Positions 1 through 8,045 of a stretch of 64,000 nucleotides of DNA are shown piece after piece (positions within the stretch are counted from its first letter, which is position 1; the number at the start of each line of letters is the position of its first letter). The position numbers and the translations under genes were made by a program. Below the pieces are notes generated by a model. It was not told where the DNA came from, ran no database searches, and saw only the letters and a program-made list of their open reading frames with translations. This DNA is from Kitasatospora sp. SolWspMP-SS2h. GTDB taxonomy: Bacteria > Actinomycetota > Actinomycetes > Streptomycetales > Streptomycetaceae. The DNA lies in contig NZ_QLLT01000020.1 in the NCBI RefSeq assembly GCF_003259315.1, positions 62,001-126,000 on the forward strand. Reading direction: 5' to 3'.

Positions 1-695
1 GTCAGCCCGGGGTTCTCCCGGAGGTAGGAGATCAGGTCGCCGTGCACGGCCGCCTGGTCGCCGTCGGCGGAGCGGAAGCCGGGCTCGTCGGCGCGGCGGC
101 GCAGGTAGGTGTGGCCGTACTGGAGCACCTCGTAGCCGGGCAGGCCGGCCCGCTCGGCGAGGTTGCGGGCCCGCTCGACCCGCCACGACCAGTGGTTGGA
201 GACGCCGAGCAGGCCGACCGTCCCCTCCTGGACGAGCGCGCCGAACGCGTGCACGGTCTCGGCGAGCGGCACCTCCGGGTCCTCGATGTGCGCGTACAGC
301 AGGTCGAGCCGGTCGACGCCCAGGCGCTTGCGGCTGGCCTCGGCGGAGGCCCGGACCACCTCGGCGGACAGCCCCTCGGCGTTCTCGACGAACCCGGTGC
401 CGGGGGCCTTGGGGCGGGCGCCGAGCTTGGTGGCGATCACCACCTCGTCGGTGATGCCGCGGCTGGCCCGCCAGCGGCCGAGCAGTTCCTCGCTGGCGCC
501 GCCCTGGCTGCCGTCCTGCCAGTACGCGTAGTTGTTGGAGGTGTCGATGAAGGTGCCGCCCGCCTCGACGTAGCGGTCCAGCACGGCGAAGGAGGTGGCC
601 TCGTCGGTGAGCGTGCCGAACAGCATCGCCCCGAGGCTGAGCACGCTGACCTCGCGGCGGGTGCGCGGGTCGGTTCCGATGGTGCGCTTGCGCAT
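1..695 (-). CDS. Aldo/keto reductase (C-terminal part outside window)
   Basis: Reads leftward from an ATG at 693-695 and is still open at base 1, so 231 codons of a roughly 320-residue protein are visible. The N-terminus has the family pattern: MRKRTIGTD start, LSLGAMLFG, then DTSNNYAYW, which carries the Asp and catalytic Tyr positions of (beta/alpha)8 NADPH-dependent aldo/keto reductases. IATKLGARP supplies the conserved Lys, and the expected His falls in a YAHIEDP segment. It probably reduces aldehydes or ketones in the cytosol; the substrate cannot be inferred. It diverges from the Uma2 gene at 916, and the intervening 220 bases (696-915) show no obvious extra gene. Confidence 0.88.
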   Translation of the reverse strand, partial: MRKRTIGTDPRTRREVSVLSLGAMLFGTLTDEATSFAVLDRYVEAGGTFIDTSNNYAYWQDGSQGGASEELLGRWRASRGITDEVVIATKLGARPKAPGTGFVENAEGLSAEVVRASAEASRKRLGVDRLDLLYAHIEDPEVPLAETVHAFGALVQEGTVGLLGVSNHWSWRVERARNLAERAGLPGYEVLQYGHTYLRRRADEPGFRSADGDQAAVHGDLISYLRENPGL

Positions 696-915
696 CCGGG
701 TTCCCCTCGTTGTCCGCGGCCCGCCCGGTGCGGGCCACGGGAGAGAGTCTGGAACCCGGAGCGCGCTCCAGGTCAAGCAGAGGTGTGGACCACCTGCGGC
801 GGCGTGCGCGGAGATGGCGTACCACCGCGCACGGGTGGCGGACGCCCGTCGTCTCCCTTCCCGTCGCTGCCGCGCGGTACCGTACGAAGACCACGACGGT
901 GAGCCGGAGGTTGTG

Positions 916-1494
916 ATGACGGCGGTGGAGGACCGGCCGCAGATGCTGGCCGAGGAGTTCGAGCGCATCGCCTTGGCAGCCGAGCGCGAGGGGGTCCGGA
1001 TGGAGTTCATCCACGGGCGGATCGGAGTCAAGGCGGTGCCCGACGGCGACCACGACGAGATCATCCGCTGGGTGATGGAGCAGTGCATGCAGCAGCGCCC
1101 CGACCTGTGGCTGTACCCCGAACGCGGGCTGCGGGTGGAGACCTACCGCAAGGGCCACGCCAAGCCGGACGGCGTGCTCGCCCCGAAGGGCGGCTTCGCC
1201 GGCCAGGGCGAGTGGGCCGACCCCGGCCGGGTCGTCATGGTGGTCGAGGTGACCTCGTACGACCGCGACACCGACCGCCGCGACCGGGATGAGAAGCCGC
1301 GTGCCTACGCGGAGACCGGCATCCCGGTCTACCTGCTGGTCGACCGGGACGGCGGCGAGGTGCTGGTCCACAGCGAGCCCGAGGACGGCCGGTACGTGAG
1401 CCTGGTGCGGCGGCCCTTCGGCAAGCCCGCCGTGCTGCCCGACCCGGTCCGGATCACCCTGGACACCGAACCGCTCAAGGCCTGGGTGCGCTGA
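916..1494 (+). CDS. Uma2 family endonuclease-like protein (DUF820)
   Basis: A 192-residue protein typical in length for the Uma2 (DUF820, restriction endonuclease-like) family. Recognisable pieces in order: LAEEFERIA, RMEFIHGRI, HDEIIRWVMEQ, KPDGVLAP (the PD of the PD-(D/E)XK-like core), VVMVVEVTSYDRDTDRRDRDEK (E plus following basic residues), and YLLVDRDG. The start at ATG 916 is chosen because GGAGG lies five bases upstream (906-910); a GTG one codon earlier is possible. Uma2 proteins are very numerous in streptomycetes and have no settled cellular role. The last 20 bases overlap the end of convergent ispE. Confidence 0.85.
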   Translation: MTAVEDRPQMLAEEFERIALAAEREGVRMEFIHGRIGVKAVPDGDHDEIIRWVMEQCMQQRPDLWLYPERGLRVETYRKGHAKPDGVLAPKGGFAGQGEWADPGRVVMVVEVTSYDRDTDRRDRDEKPRAYAETGIPVYLLVDRDGGEVLVHSEPEDGRYVSLVRRPFGKPAVLPDPVRITLDTEPLKAWVR

Positions 1495-2404
1495 CCACCT
1501 GCGCGCCCGGCACCGGGCCGTGGGTGGCGTGGGCGGTGCGGCAGGTGCCGGAGGTGCGGAGGGCGGCGGCGAGGTGGGCGGCGGAGTCGGCGTCCTTTGC
1601 GAGGAAGGCGCAGGTCGGGCCGGAGCCGGAGACCAGGGCGGCCAGGGCGCCGGCCTCGGTGCCCGCGTGCAGGGTGTCGGCGAGGGCGGGGCGCAGCGAG
1701 ACGGCGGCGGCCTGGAGGTCGTTGCCGAGGGCGGCGGCCAGCGCGACGGGGTCGCCCTCGGCGAGGGCGGCGAGCAGGGCGGGGTCGGCGTCGGGGGTGG
1801 GGACGTCGGCGAGCGAGGAGCCGCGGCCCGACTCCTCGCGCAGGCGGTCGCACTCGCGGAAGACGGCCGGGGTGGACAGGCCGCCGTCGGCGACCGCGAA
1901 CACCCAGTGGAAGGTGCCGGAGACCGGCAGCGGCTCCAGCAGTTCGCCCCGGCCGCGGCCCAGCGCGACGCCGCCGAGCAGCGCGAACGGGACGTCGGAG
2001 CCGAGCTCGGCGGCCAGCTCCAGCAGGGTGTCGAACGGGGTGTCCAGGCCCCACAGGGCGTCGCAGGCGAGCAGGGCGGCGGCGCCGTCCGCGCTGCCGC
2101 CGGCCATGCCGCCGGCGACCGGGATGGCCTTGTCGATGTGCAGGTGGACGCCCGGGTCGGCGAGGCCGTGGTGGGCGGCGAGCAGCCGGGCGGCGCGGGC
2201 GGCCAGGTTGTCCTCGTCGAGCGGGACGGCGGCCGCGTCGGGGCCGTCGCAGCTGAGCGTGACGCCCGCGCCGGGGGTGGCGGTGACCTGGTCGCCGAGG
2301 GCGACGGCGAAGAAGACGTTCGCCAGGTCGTGGTAGCCGTCGGGGCGGACCCCGCCGACGCCGAGCTGGACGTTGACCTTCGCGGGGACGCGGACCGTGA
2401 CCAT
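1475..2404 (-). CDS. ispE: 4-diphosphocytidyl-2-C-methyl-D-erythritol kinase
   Basis: IspE phosphorylates CDP-methylerythritol in the MEP pathway to isopentenyl diphosphate. The 309-residue product has the GHMP-kinase fold signature: VRVPAKVNVQLGVG at the N-terminus, the ATP-binding Gly-rich loop VAGGMAGGSADGAAALL about a third of the way in, DVPFALLGG, and a C-terminal VSGSGPTCAFL segment. Length is normal. The ATG at 2404 overlaps the rsmA stop by one base (TGATG), so the two are translationally coupled in an rsmA-ispE operon, the usual actinobacterial order. The 3' end overlaps the convergent Uma2 gene. Confidence 0.96.
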   Translation of the reverse strand: MVTVRVPAKVNVQLGVGGVRPDGYHDLANVFFAVALGDQVTATPGAGVTLSCDGPDAAAVPLDEDNLAARAARLLAAHHGLADPGVHLHIDKAIPVAGGMAGGSADGAAALLACDALWGLDTPFDTLLELAAELGSDVPFALLGGVALGRGRGELLEPLPVSGTFHWVFAVADGGLSTPAVFRECDRLREESGRGSSLADVPTPDADPALLAALAEGDPVALAAALGNDLQAAAVSLRPALADTLHAGTEAGALAALVSGSGPTCAFLAKDADSAAHLAAALRTSGTCRTAHATHGPVPGAQVVSAPRP

Positions 2405-3291
2405 CACTGCTCCTGGGGCTGGGTCTTCGGCTTGTGCTCGGCGATCGCGGCGAACTGCTCCACCGTGAGCATCTCGCCGCGCAGCGTGTGGTCGATCCCG
2501 GCGCCGCGCAGCGCCTCCTCGGCGGCGGCGGGCGAGCCGGCCCAGCCGGCGAGCGCGGCCCGCAGGGTCTTGCGGCGCTGGGCGAAGGCGGCGTCGACCA
2601 CGGCGAACACCTCGCGGCGGGTGGCGGTGGTGGCCGGCGGGTCGCGCCGGATCAGCGAGACCAGGCCGGAGTCGACGTTGGGCGCGGGCCAGAACACGTT
2701 CCGGCCGATCGCCCCGGCGCGCTTGACGTCCGCGTACCAGTTGGCCTTCACCGAGGGCACGCCGTAGACCTTGTTGCCGGGCTTGGCGGCGAGCCGGTCG
2801 GCGACCTCGCTCTGCACCATCACCAGCGTGCGCTCGATGCTGGGGAAGGTCTCCAGCATGTGCAGCAGCACCGGCACGGCGACGTTGTACGGCAGGTTCG
2901 CCACCAGCGCGGTCGGCGCCGGGCCGGGCAGCTCGGCGACCTCCATCGCGTCGCTGAGCACCAGGTCGAAGGCGTCCGCCTTCGCGGGCATCCGGCCCTT
3001 GACGGTGTCCGGCAGGTGCCGGGCCAGCAGCGGGTCGATCTCCACCGCCGTGACGTGCCGCGCCACCTCCAGCAGCGCCAGCGTCAGCGACCCGAGCCCC
3101 GGCCCGACCTCGACCACCGCGTCCCGGTCCGTCACCCCCGCCGCCCGGACGATCCGCCGCACGGTGTTCCCGTCGATGACGAAGTTCTGCCCGCGCTGCT
3201 TGGTCGGCTTCACGCCGAACGCCTCGGCCAGCGCACGGATGTCGGCGGCGCCCAGCAGGTGGCCGTCGGAGGTGGGTTCGGTGGTGCTCAC
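2404..3291 (-). CDS. rsmA: 16S rRNA (adenine1518/1519-N6) dimethyltransferase
   Basis: RsmA/KsgA dimethylates two adjacent adenines near the 3' end of 16S rRNA during 30S maturation. The 295-residue protein shows the SAM-binding motif VVEVGPGLGSLT, the acidic VEIDPLL strand end, the catalytic NLPYNVAVP motif, and a C-terminal FAQRRKTLRAAL helix typical of the family. The start is taken as GTG 3291: a TATCCT -10-like element at 3298-3303 lies six bases upstream and no Shine-Dalgarno sequence is visible, which suggests a leaderless transcript. Longer ORF versions run into the neighbouring Uma2 gene and are not credible. Confidence 0.95.
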   Translation of the reverse strand: MSTTEPTSDGHLLGAADIRALAEAFGVKPTKQRGQNFVIDGNTVRRIVRAAGVTDRDAVVEVGPGLGSLTLALLEVARHVTAVEIDPLLARHLPDTVKGRMPAKADAFDLVLSDAMEVAELPGPAPTALVANLPYNVAVPVLLHMLETFPSIERTLVMVQSEVADRLAAKPGNKVYGVPSVKANWYADVKRAGAIGRNVFWPAPNVDSGLVSLIRRDPPATTATRREVFAVVDAAFAQRRKTLRAALAGWAGSPAAAEEALRGAGIDHTLRGEMLTVEQFAAIAEHKPKTQPQEQ

Positions 3292-3297
3292 CCGCCA

Positions 3298-3303
3298 AGG
3301 ATA
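3298..3303 (-). promoter_or_regulatory. -10-like element for a leaderless rsmA transcript
   Basis: On the minus strand TATCCT is followed by six bases and the GTG start of rsmA. Spacing fits a transcript beginning at or next to the start codon. No convincing -35 hexamer was found, so this is a pattern match only. Confidence 0.4.
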
Positions 3304-3307
3304 CGGG

Positions 3308-3859
3308 TCAGAGCTCGACCAGCTGCTTGAGATCGATCTCGACGGGGAACGGCAGCTCGGTGCGGAGCAGCCCCTCGTGCACCGTGACCGGGAGGTAGAC
3401 GCCCTGCTCCGGGTCGAGCCGGAACTCGTGCACGACGGGGACGTCGTCCTCACCGCGCTCGACGCGCCAGTAGGACGGGACGCCGGTCCCGGCGTACTGC
3501 GCCGGTTTGCGGAAGCGGTCGGTGGAGCGGGTGGCCGGAACCACCACCTCGACGGCGAGCAGCACCGACCGCAGCGGCAGGGTGTCCGCGGTGCGGACAT
3601 CGAGGCCGGACGCGTCGTACACCGTCATGTCGGGCCGGACCCAGTTGCCCGGGTCGAGCGCCAGCGTGACGGGGCCGATCACCGACAGCGGCCGCACCGC
3701 GCGGGGGCGGACGGCCGTGGCCAGGGAGTCCCGCACCCGGTCGTGCCACCAGTCGTTCAGCGGCACCGGGGTGATCACCCCGTCCACCAGCTCCCAGTTG
3801 AACGGGAACTCGGTGTCACCGATCTCTTCGCCGGTCCACCCGCGCGCGGGCGCGTTCAT
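3308..3859 (-). CDS. Uma2 family protein (second copy of the family)
   Basis: A 183-residue Uma2-type protein. Visible landmarks are WELVDGVI near the N-terminus, VRPDMTVYDASG (Pro-Asp core), LLAVEVVVPATRSTDRFRKP (core Glu followed by basic residues) and VPSYWRVERG. ATG 3859 is chosen because GGAG lies eight bases upstream; an in-frame GTG at 3874 would add five residues. It sits directly upstream of rsmA on the same strand, 16 bases before it. Sequence similarity to the 916-1494 gene is only family-level, so this is not a recent duplication. Confidence 0.82.
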   Translation of the reverse strand: MNAPARGWTGEEIGDTEFPFNWELVDGVITPVPLNDWWHDRVRDSLATAVRPRAVRPLSVIGPVTLALDPGNWVRPDMTVYDASGLDVRTADTLPLRSVLLAVEVVVPATRSTDRFRKPAQYAGTGVPSYWRVERGEDDVPVVHEFRLDPEQGVYLPVTVHEGLLRTELPFPVEIDLKQLVEL

Positions 3860-3900
3860 CCATGTGCTCCACACGCCGCCAGGGTAGCCCGCAGGCACTC

Positions 3901-4779
3901 TCAGTAGCCGAAGGCCCGCGCCGTGTTGGCGGCGATCGCCGTCGCCAACTCGTCCTCCGCCAGGGCCAGGTGGGCCGCCATCGCGCGCAGCGTGACCGGG
4001 ATCAGGTAGGGGGCGTTGGGGCGGCCGCGGTAGGGGTGGGGGGTGAGGAAGGGGGCGTCGGTCTCGATCAGGACGCGGTCGAGGGGGGTGGCGGTGAGGG
4101 CCTCGCGCAGGGCGTGGTTGGCCTTGTAGGTGACGGGGCCGGCGAAGGAGAGGTACCAGCCGTGTTCGGCGCAGGTCTTGGCCATGGCGGCGTCGCCGGA
4201 GTAGCAGTGGAAGACGGTGCGCTCGGGGGCGCCCTCTTCGAGCAGCAGGGCGATGACGTCCTCGTGGGCGTCGCGGTCGTGGATGACCAGGGCCTTGCCG
4301 TGGCGCTTGGCGATCTCGATGTGCCGGCGGAAGGACTCCTTCTGCAGGTCGACGCCCTCGGGGCCGGTGCGGAAGTAGTCGAGTCCGGTCTCGCCGACGG
4401 CGAGGACCTGCGGGAGGGCGGCGAGGCGGTCGATCTCGGCGAGGGCCGCGTCGAGGGCGTCCTGCCCGCCGGGCCCGCGCCGCTGCCCGGACCAGCTGTC
4501 GGGGTCGCCGAGGAAGAGCCGGGGGGCTTCGTTGGGGTGCAGGGCGACGGCGGCGTGCACCTGCTCGTACCGGGCGGCGAGGTCGGCGGCCCACTGCGAG
4601 CCGGGCACGTCGCAGCCGACCTGGACGACAGTGGTGACGCCGACCGAGGCGGCCCGGGCCAGGCCCTCGGCAGGGGTGCCGGACTGCATGTCGAGGTGGG
4701 TGTGCGAGTCGGCGACGGGGACCGCGAGCGGCTCGGGGAGCGGCGGCGGGGTGCGGTCCTGTTCCTTCTTGCCGGCCAT
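3901..4779 (-). CDS. TatD family metal-dependent hydrolase (DNase)
   Basis: The 292-residue TIM-barrel amidohydrolase has all the family metal ligands: SHTHLD near residue 25, AVGETGLDY, LVIHDRDAHED, VFHCYSGD and LIETDAPFLTP. TatD proteins act as cytosolic 3'-5' exonucleases or related metal-dependent hydrolases. The ATG overlaps the metG stop by one base (TGATG), so it is the second gene of a metG-tatD operon, a conserved bacterial arrangement. The N-terminus carries a short charged extension of about 20 residues before the first metal motif. Confidence 0.94.
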   Translation of the reverse strand: MAGKKEQDRTPPPLPEPLAVPVADSHTHLDMQSGTPAEGLARAASVGVTTVVQVGCDVPGSQWAADLAARYEQVHAAVALHPNEAPRLFLGDPDSWSGQRRGPGGQDALDAALAEIDRLAALPQVLAVGETGLDYFRTGPEGVDLQKESFRRHIEIAKRHGKALVIHDRDAHEDVIALLLEEGAPERTVFHCYSGDAAMAKTCAEHGWYLSFAGPVTYKANHALREALTATPLDRVLIETDAPFLTPHPYRGRPNAPYLIPVTLRAMAAHLALAEDELATAIAANTARAFGY

Positions 4780-6380
4780 CAGGAGGCTGCCTTCTCTTCG
4801 AGTCGGGGGAACAGGATCTCGCCCTTAGTGACGGTGGCGCCGGCGGGCAGCCGGCCCCAGTCGGCGACGGTGGCGATCGGCTGGTCGGCGAGCGCGCCGA
4901 GCGCGGGCCCGGCGCCGAGCGAGTCCCAGAGCTTGGCGGCGGAGTCCGGCATCACCGGGTTGAGCAGGACGGCGGTGGCCCGCAGCGCCTCGGCGGCGGT
5001 GTACAGGACGGTGGCGAGCCGGTCCCGCCCGTCGGGGGACTTGGCGGCCTTCCAGGGTTCCTGTTCGGTGAGGTAGCCGTTGACCAGCTTGACGAACGCG
5101 AAGACGGCGGCGATGCCGCCCGCGAAGTCGAGTTCCTCGCCGATCTTCCGGTCGGCCTCGGCGGCGGCCTTCGCCAGCGCGTCGGCGACGGCCTGTTCGG
5201 CGGGGCCGTGCGCAGTGGCGGCGGGGAGCGCGCCGTCGAAGTACTTGCCGACCATCGCGGCGACCCGGGAGGCCAGGTTGCCGAAGTCGTTGGCGAGTTC
5301 GGAGGTGTAGCGGGCGGTGAAGTCCTCCCAGGAGAAGGACCCGTCGGTGCCGAACGGGATCGCCCGCAGGAAGTAGTAGCGGTAGGCGTCGACGCCGAAG
5401 TGCGAGGTCAGGTCGGTGGGCGCGATGCCGGTCAGGTTGGACTTGGACATCTTCTCGCCGCCGACCATCAGCCAGCCGTTGGCGACCACCCGGCGCGGCA
5501 GCGGCAGTCCGGCGGCCATCAGCATGGCGGGCCAGATGACGGCGTGGAAGCGCAGGATGTCCTTGCCGACCAGGTGCACGGAGGCGGGCCAGAGCCGGGC
5601 GAAGCGCTCGGGGTCGGCGCCGTACCCGGCCGCAGTGATGTAGTTCTGCAGGGCGTCGACCCAGACGTACAGGACGTGCTTGTCGTCCCAGGGCAGCGGG
5701 ACGCCCCAGTCGAAGGTGGAGCGGGAGATCGACAGGTCCTTGAGGTCCTGCTCGACGAAGCGCAGCACCTCGTTGCGGGCGGCGGCGGGCTGGATGAAGT
5801 CCGGGTGGGCGGCGTAGAACTCCAGCAGCTTCGGGCCGTACGCGGAGAGCCGGAAGAAGTAGTTCTCCTCCTCCAGCCACTCGACCGGGCGCCGGTGGAC
5901 GGGGCAGAGCTTCTCGTCCTCGGTGGCGCCGGGCAGCAGTTCGCCGGGGAGCTTGTACTCCTCGCAGCCGACGCAGTAGGGGCCGGTGTAGCTGCCCCGG
6001 TAGATCTCGCCCTTGTCGTGGAGGTCCTGGACGAACTCCTGGACGCGGTCGGTGTGCCGGGCCTGGGTGGTGCGGATGAAGTCGTCGTTGGCGATCCGCA
6101 GGTGCTCCCAGAGCGGCTTCCACTCCTCCTCGACCAGCCGGTCGCACCACTCCTGCGGGGTGGTGCCGTGGGCCTCGGCGGTGCGCAGGATCTTCTGGCC
6201 GTGCTCGTCGGTGCCGGTGAGGTACCAGACGTCCTCGCCGCGCTGGCGGTGCCAGCGGGTCAGCACGTCGCCCGCGACGGTGGTGTACGCGTGGCCCAGG
6301 TGGGGCCGGTCGTTCACGTAGTAGATCGGGGTGGTGACGTAGTACGCGCCGGTACCGGGGTGCTCTTCCAAGGCCGCCAT
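4779..6380 (-). CDS. metG: Methionyl-tRNA synthetase
   Basis: Class I synthetase that charges tRNA-Met. The 533-residue product has the HIGH-type motif as HLGH at residues 27-30, a zinc-knuckle insertion with CVGC and a later CPVH near residues 137-165, and KMSKS at residues 310-314, followed by the anticodon-binding domain. It lacks the C-terminal tRNA-binding appendage found in some bacteria, as is usual in actinobacteria. The ATG at 6380 has no Shine-Dalgarno sequence, but TAGGAT (6389-6394, minus strand) lies eight bases upstream, suggesting leaderless initiation. It is followed directly by tatD. Confidence 0.97.
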   Translation of the reverse strand: MAALEEHPGTGAYYVTTPIYYVNDRPHLGHAYTTVAGDVLTRWHRQRGEDVWYLTGTDEHGQKILRTAEAHGTTPQEWCDRLVEEEWKPLWEHLRIANDDFIRTTQARHTDRVQEFVQDLHDKGEIYRGSYTGPYCVGCEEYKLPGELLPGATEDEKLCPVHRRPVEWLEEENYFFRLSAYGPKLLEFYAAHPDFIQPAAARNEVLRFVEQDLKDLSISRSTFDWGVPLPWDDKHVLYVWVDALQNYITAAGYGADPERFARLWPASVHLVGKDILRFHAVIWPAMLMAAGLPLPRRVVANGWLMVGGEKMSKSNLTGIAPTDLTSHFGVDAYRYYFLRAIPFGTDGSFSWEDFTARYTSELANDFGNLASRVAAMVGKYFDGALPAATAHGPAEQAVADALAKAAAEADRKIGEELDFAGGIAAVFAFVKLVNGYLTEQEPWKAAKSPDGRDRLATVLYTAAEALRATAVLLNPVMPDSAAKLWDSLGAGPALGALADQPIATVADWGRLPAGATVTKGEILFPRLEEKAAS

Positions 6381-6388
6381 GGCTCGGA

Positions 6389-6394
6389 ATCCTA
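6389..6394 (-). promoter_or_regulatory. -10 element for leaderless metG
   Basis: TAGGAT on the minus strand, eight bases before the metG ATG. TAGGAT is a good match to the principal-sigma -10 consensus of streptomycetes. A clear -35 was not seen. Confidence 0.45.
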
Positions 6395-6418
6395 GTGGCC
6401 GCGCCGTCCCGGGCCGGA

Positions 6419-6436
6419 CCGCCCCGGGCGGGGCGG
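6419..6436. terminator. Short GC-rich hairpin between the zinc-ribbon gene and metG
   Basis: Seven-base arms CCGCCCC and GGGGCGG with a four-base loop. It lies just downstream of the gene ending at 6469 and upstream of the metG -10 element. It has no T tract, as is common for streptomycete terminators. Confidence 0.35.
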
Positions 6437-6468
6437 CCGGGCGGAGGAGCGGCCGGGCGGGGCCGGGG

Positions 6469-6885
6469 TCAGCCGGTGCGGCGCAGCCAGGCGAGCCAGT
6501 GGCGGCGCGCCCGCAGCCGGGCGGGTTCGGGCGGGCCCTCCGGTTCGGCGGTGGGGGCGTAGCCGGGGCCGCGCCTGGTGACGGCGGCCATGTCGGCCAC
6601 CCGTCCGGCCCGCATGATCCGGACCCGTTCGCCGCCGCAGCCCGGGCAGGCCAGCTCGCGCAGCGGGGAGGGGACCCGGACCCCGTTCGCCGTGTACTCG
6701 ACGACGGTGCGGCCGTCGCGGGCCGTGTGGTGCTCGATGTCGTACGCCTGCTCCCAGCCGTAGCCGCAGTTGAGGCAGGCGAAGGAGTACGCCTCGTGGA
6801 CCGTCCGCACGGGGGCGGGACGGCTGGTCGTGCCGAGGCCGCTGGGTGCTCCGCCGTTCCGGGGGCTGTCGATCGTGTCGCTCAT
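6469..6885 (-). CDS. Hypothetical zinc-ribbon protein
   Basis: A 138-residue protein of unknown function. It has two Cys pairs, CLNCGYGW and CPGCGGER, about 40 residues apart, which would form a zinc ribbon, with HH in between. The ends are Pro/Gly/Arg-rich and probably disordered. The start is ATG 6885, preceded by GAGGTGGC; the longer ORF from 6993 has no ribosome-binding site and a low-complexity N-terminus. Similar small proteins sit next to metG/rsmI in related genomes, from my recollection of gene order, but no role is known to me. A nucleic-acid or ribosome-linked role is only a guess. Confidence 0.75.
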   Translation of the reverse strand: MSDTIDSPRNGGAPSGLGTTSRPAPVRTVHEAYSFACLNCGYGWEQAYDIEHHTARDGRTVVEYTANGVRVPSPLRELACPGCGGERVRIMRAGRVADMAAVTRRGPGYAPTAEPEGPPEPARLRARRHWLAWLRRTG

Positions 6886-7086
6886 GCGCCACCTCGCTTC
6901 GCTCGGAGCCCGTCGCCCGGCGCTGCCGCCGGGTGCGGGGTGTTCCATCCCAGGGAATGCCCGGGAGGCTCCGTCCGATGCCCGGCTTGCCAAGTCTTGG
7001 TCCCGAATTGGCCCTCCGCTGGGGTGCTCATTCCAACGTACGCGCGATTCCGGCCATCGCCATACAAAATGACCGGTGCCGGGCGG

Positions 7087-7932
7087 TCACGGGGCGTGCT
7101 TGGCCGCCACCACCGCGTCGAACACCACCGACTTGCGCAGTCCCAGCTCGGCCGCGACCGCCGCGATCGCCTCCTTGCGGCGCTCCCCGGCCTCCTCCCG
7201 GGCGGCCACCCGGCGGGCCAGCTCGGCCGGGCCGACCTCCTCCGGCGCGGCCGGCGGGGCACCGGCCACCACCACGGTGATCTCGCCCCGGACGCCGTCG
7301 GCGGCCCACGCGGCCAGTTCGGCCAGCGGGCCGCGCCGGACCTCCTCGTACGTCTTGGTCAGCTCCCGGCAGACCGCGGCCGGGCGGTCGGCGCCGAACG
7401 CCTGCGCCATCGCGGCCAGCGTCTCGGCGATCCGGTGCGGGGCCTCGAAGAACACCATGGTGCGCGGCTCGGCGGCGACCTGGGCGAGCTGCCGGGCGCG
7501 GTCGCCGGCCTTGCGCGGCAGGAAGCCCTCGAAGGTGAACCGGTCCACCGGCAGCGCGGAGAGCGCCAGCGCGGTCAGCACCGCGGACGGGCCGGGCACC
7601 GCGGTCACCCTGATCCCGGCCGCGACGGCGGCGTCCACCAGCCGGTAGCCGGGGTCGGAGACCGAGGGCATGCCCGCGTCGGTGACCAGCAGCACCCGGG
7701 CGCCGCCCTGCAGCGCGGCCACCAGCTCGGGCGTGCGGGCCACCTCGTTGCCCTCGAAGTACGAGAGCACCCGGCCCACCGGGGCGACGCCCAGGGCCTG
7801 GGTCAGCCGGCGCAGCCGCCGGGTGTCCTCGGCCGCGATGACGTCCGCCTCGGCGAGTTCGGCGCGCAGTCGGGGCGGCGCGTCCTCGACGTCGCCGATG
7901 GGGGTACCTGCCAGTACGAGAACACCAGTCAC
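7087..7932 (-). CDS. rsmI: 16S rRNA (cytidine1402-2'-O)-methyltransferase
   Basis: RsmI 2'-O-methylates C1402 in the decoding centre of the small subunit. The 281-residue protein begins LVLAGTPIGDVEDAP, then IAAEDTRRLRRL, LVTDAGMPSVSDPG, VPGPSAVLTALALSALP and FFEAPHRIAETL, the typical tetrapyrrole-methylase-fold pattern of RsmI. It starts at GTG 7932 with GGAGG eight bases upstream. It is divergent from the protein mannosyltransferase gene, and both starts lie in the short intergenic region 7933-8045. Confidence 0.95.
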   Translation of the reverse strand: MTGVLVLAGTPIGDVEDAPPRLRAELAEADVIAAEDTRRLRRLTQALGVAPVGRVLSYFEGNEVARTPELVAALQGGARVLLVTDAGMPSVSDPGYRLVDAAVAAGIRVTAVPGPSAVLTALALSALPVDRFTFEGFLPRKAGDRARQLAQVAAEPRTMVFFEAPHRIAETLAAMAQAFGADRPAAVCRELTKTYEEVRRGPLAELAAWAADGVRGEITVVVAGAPPAAPEEVGPAELARRVAAREEAGERRKEAIAAVAAELGLRKSVVFDAVVAAKHAP

Positions 7933-8010
7933 GGCACCATCCTCCCCTACCGGGGGACGGCTCGTGGCTGGTGAGCGCGCGACCGCCGGGGAGCGCGGGC
8001 CGAGTACCCC

Positions 8011-8038
8011 TTGTGCCCTCAGCCGTTGCCCCTACGAT
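8011..8038 (+). promoter_or_regulatory. Promoter of the protein mannosyltransferase gene
   Basis: TTGTGC at 8011-8016 and TACGAT at 8033-8038 with a 16-base spacer. The -10 is followed by seven bases and then GTG 8046, the geometry of a leaderless start. Confidence 0.5.
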
Positions 8039-8045
8039 GTGGCCC

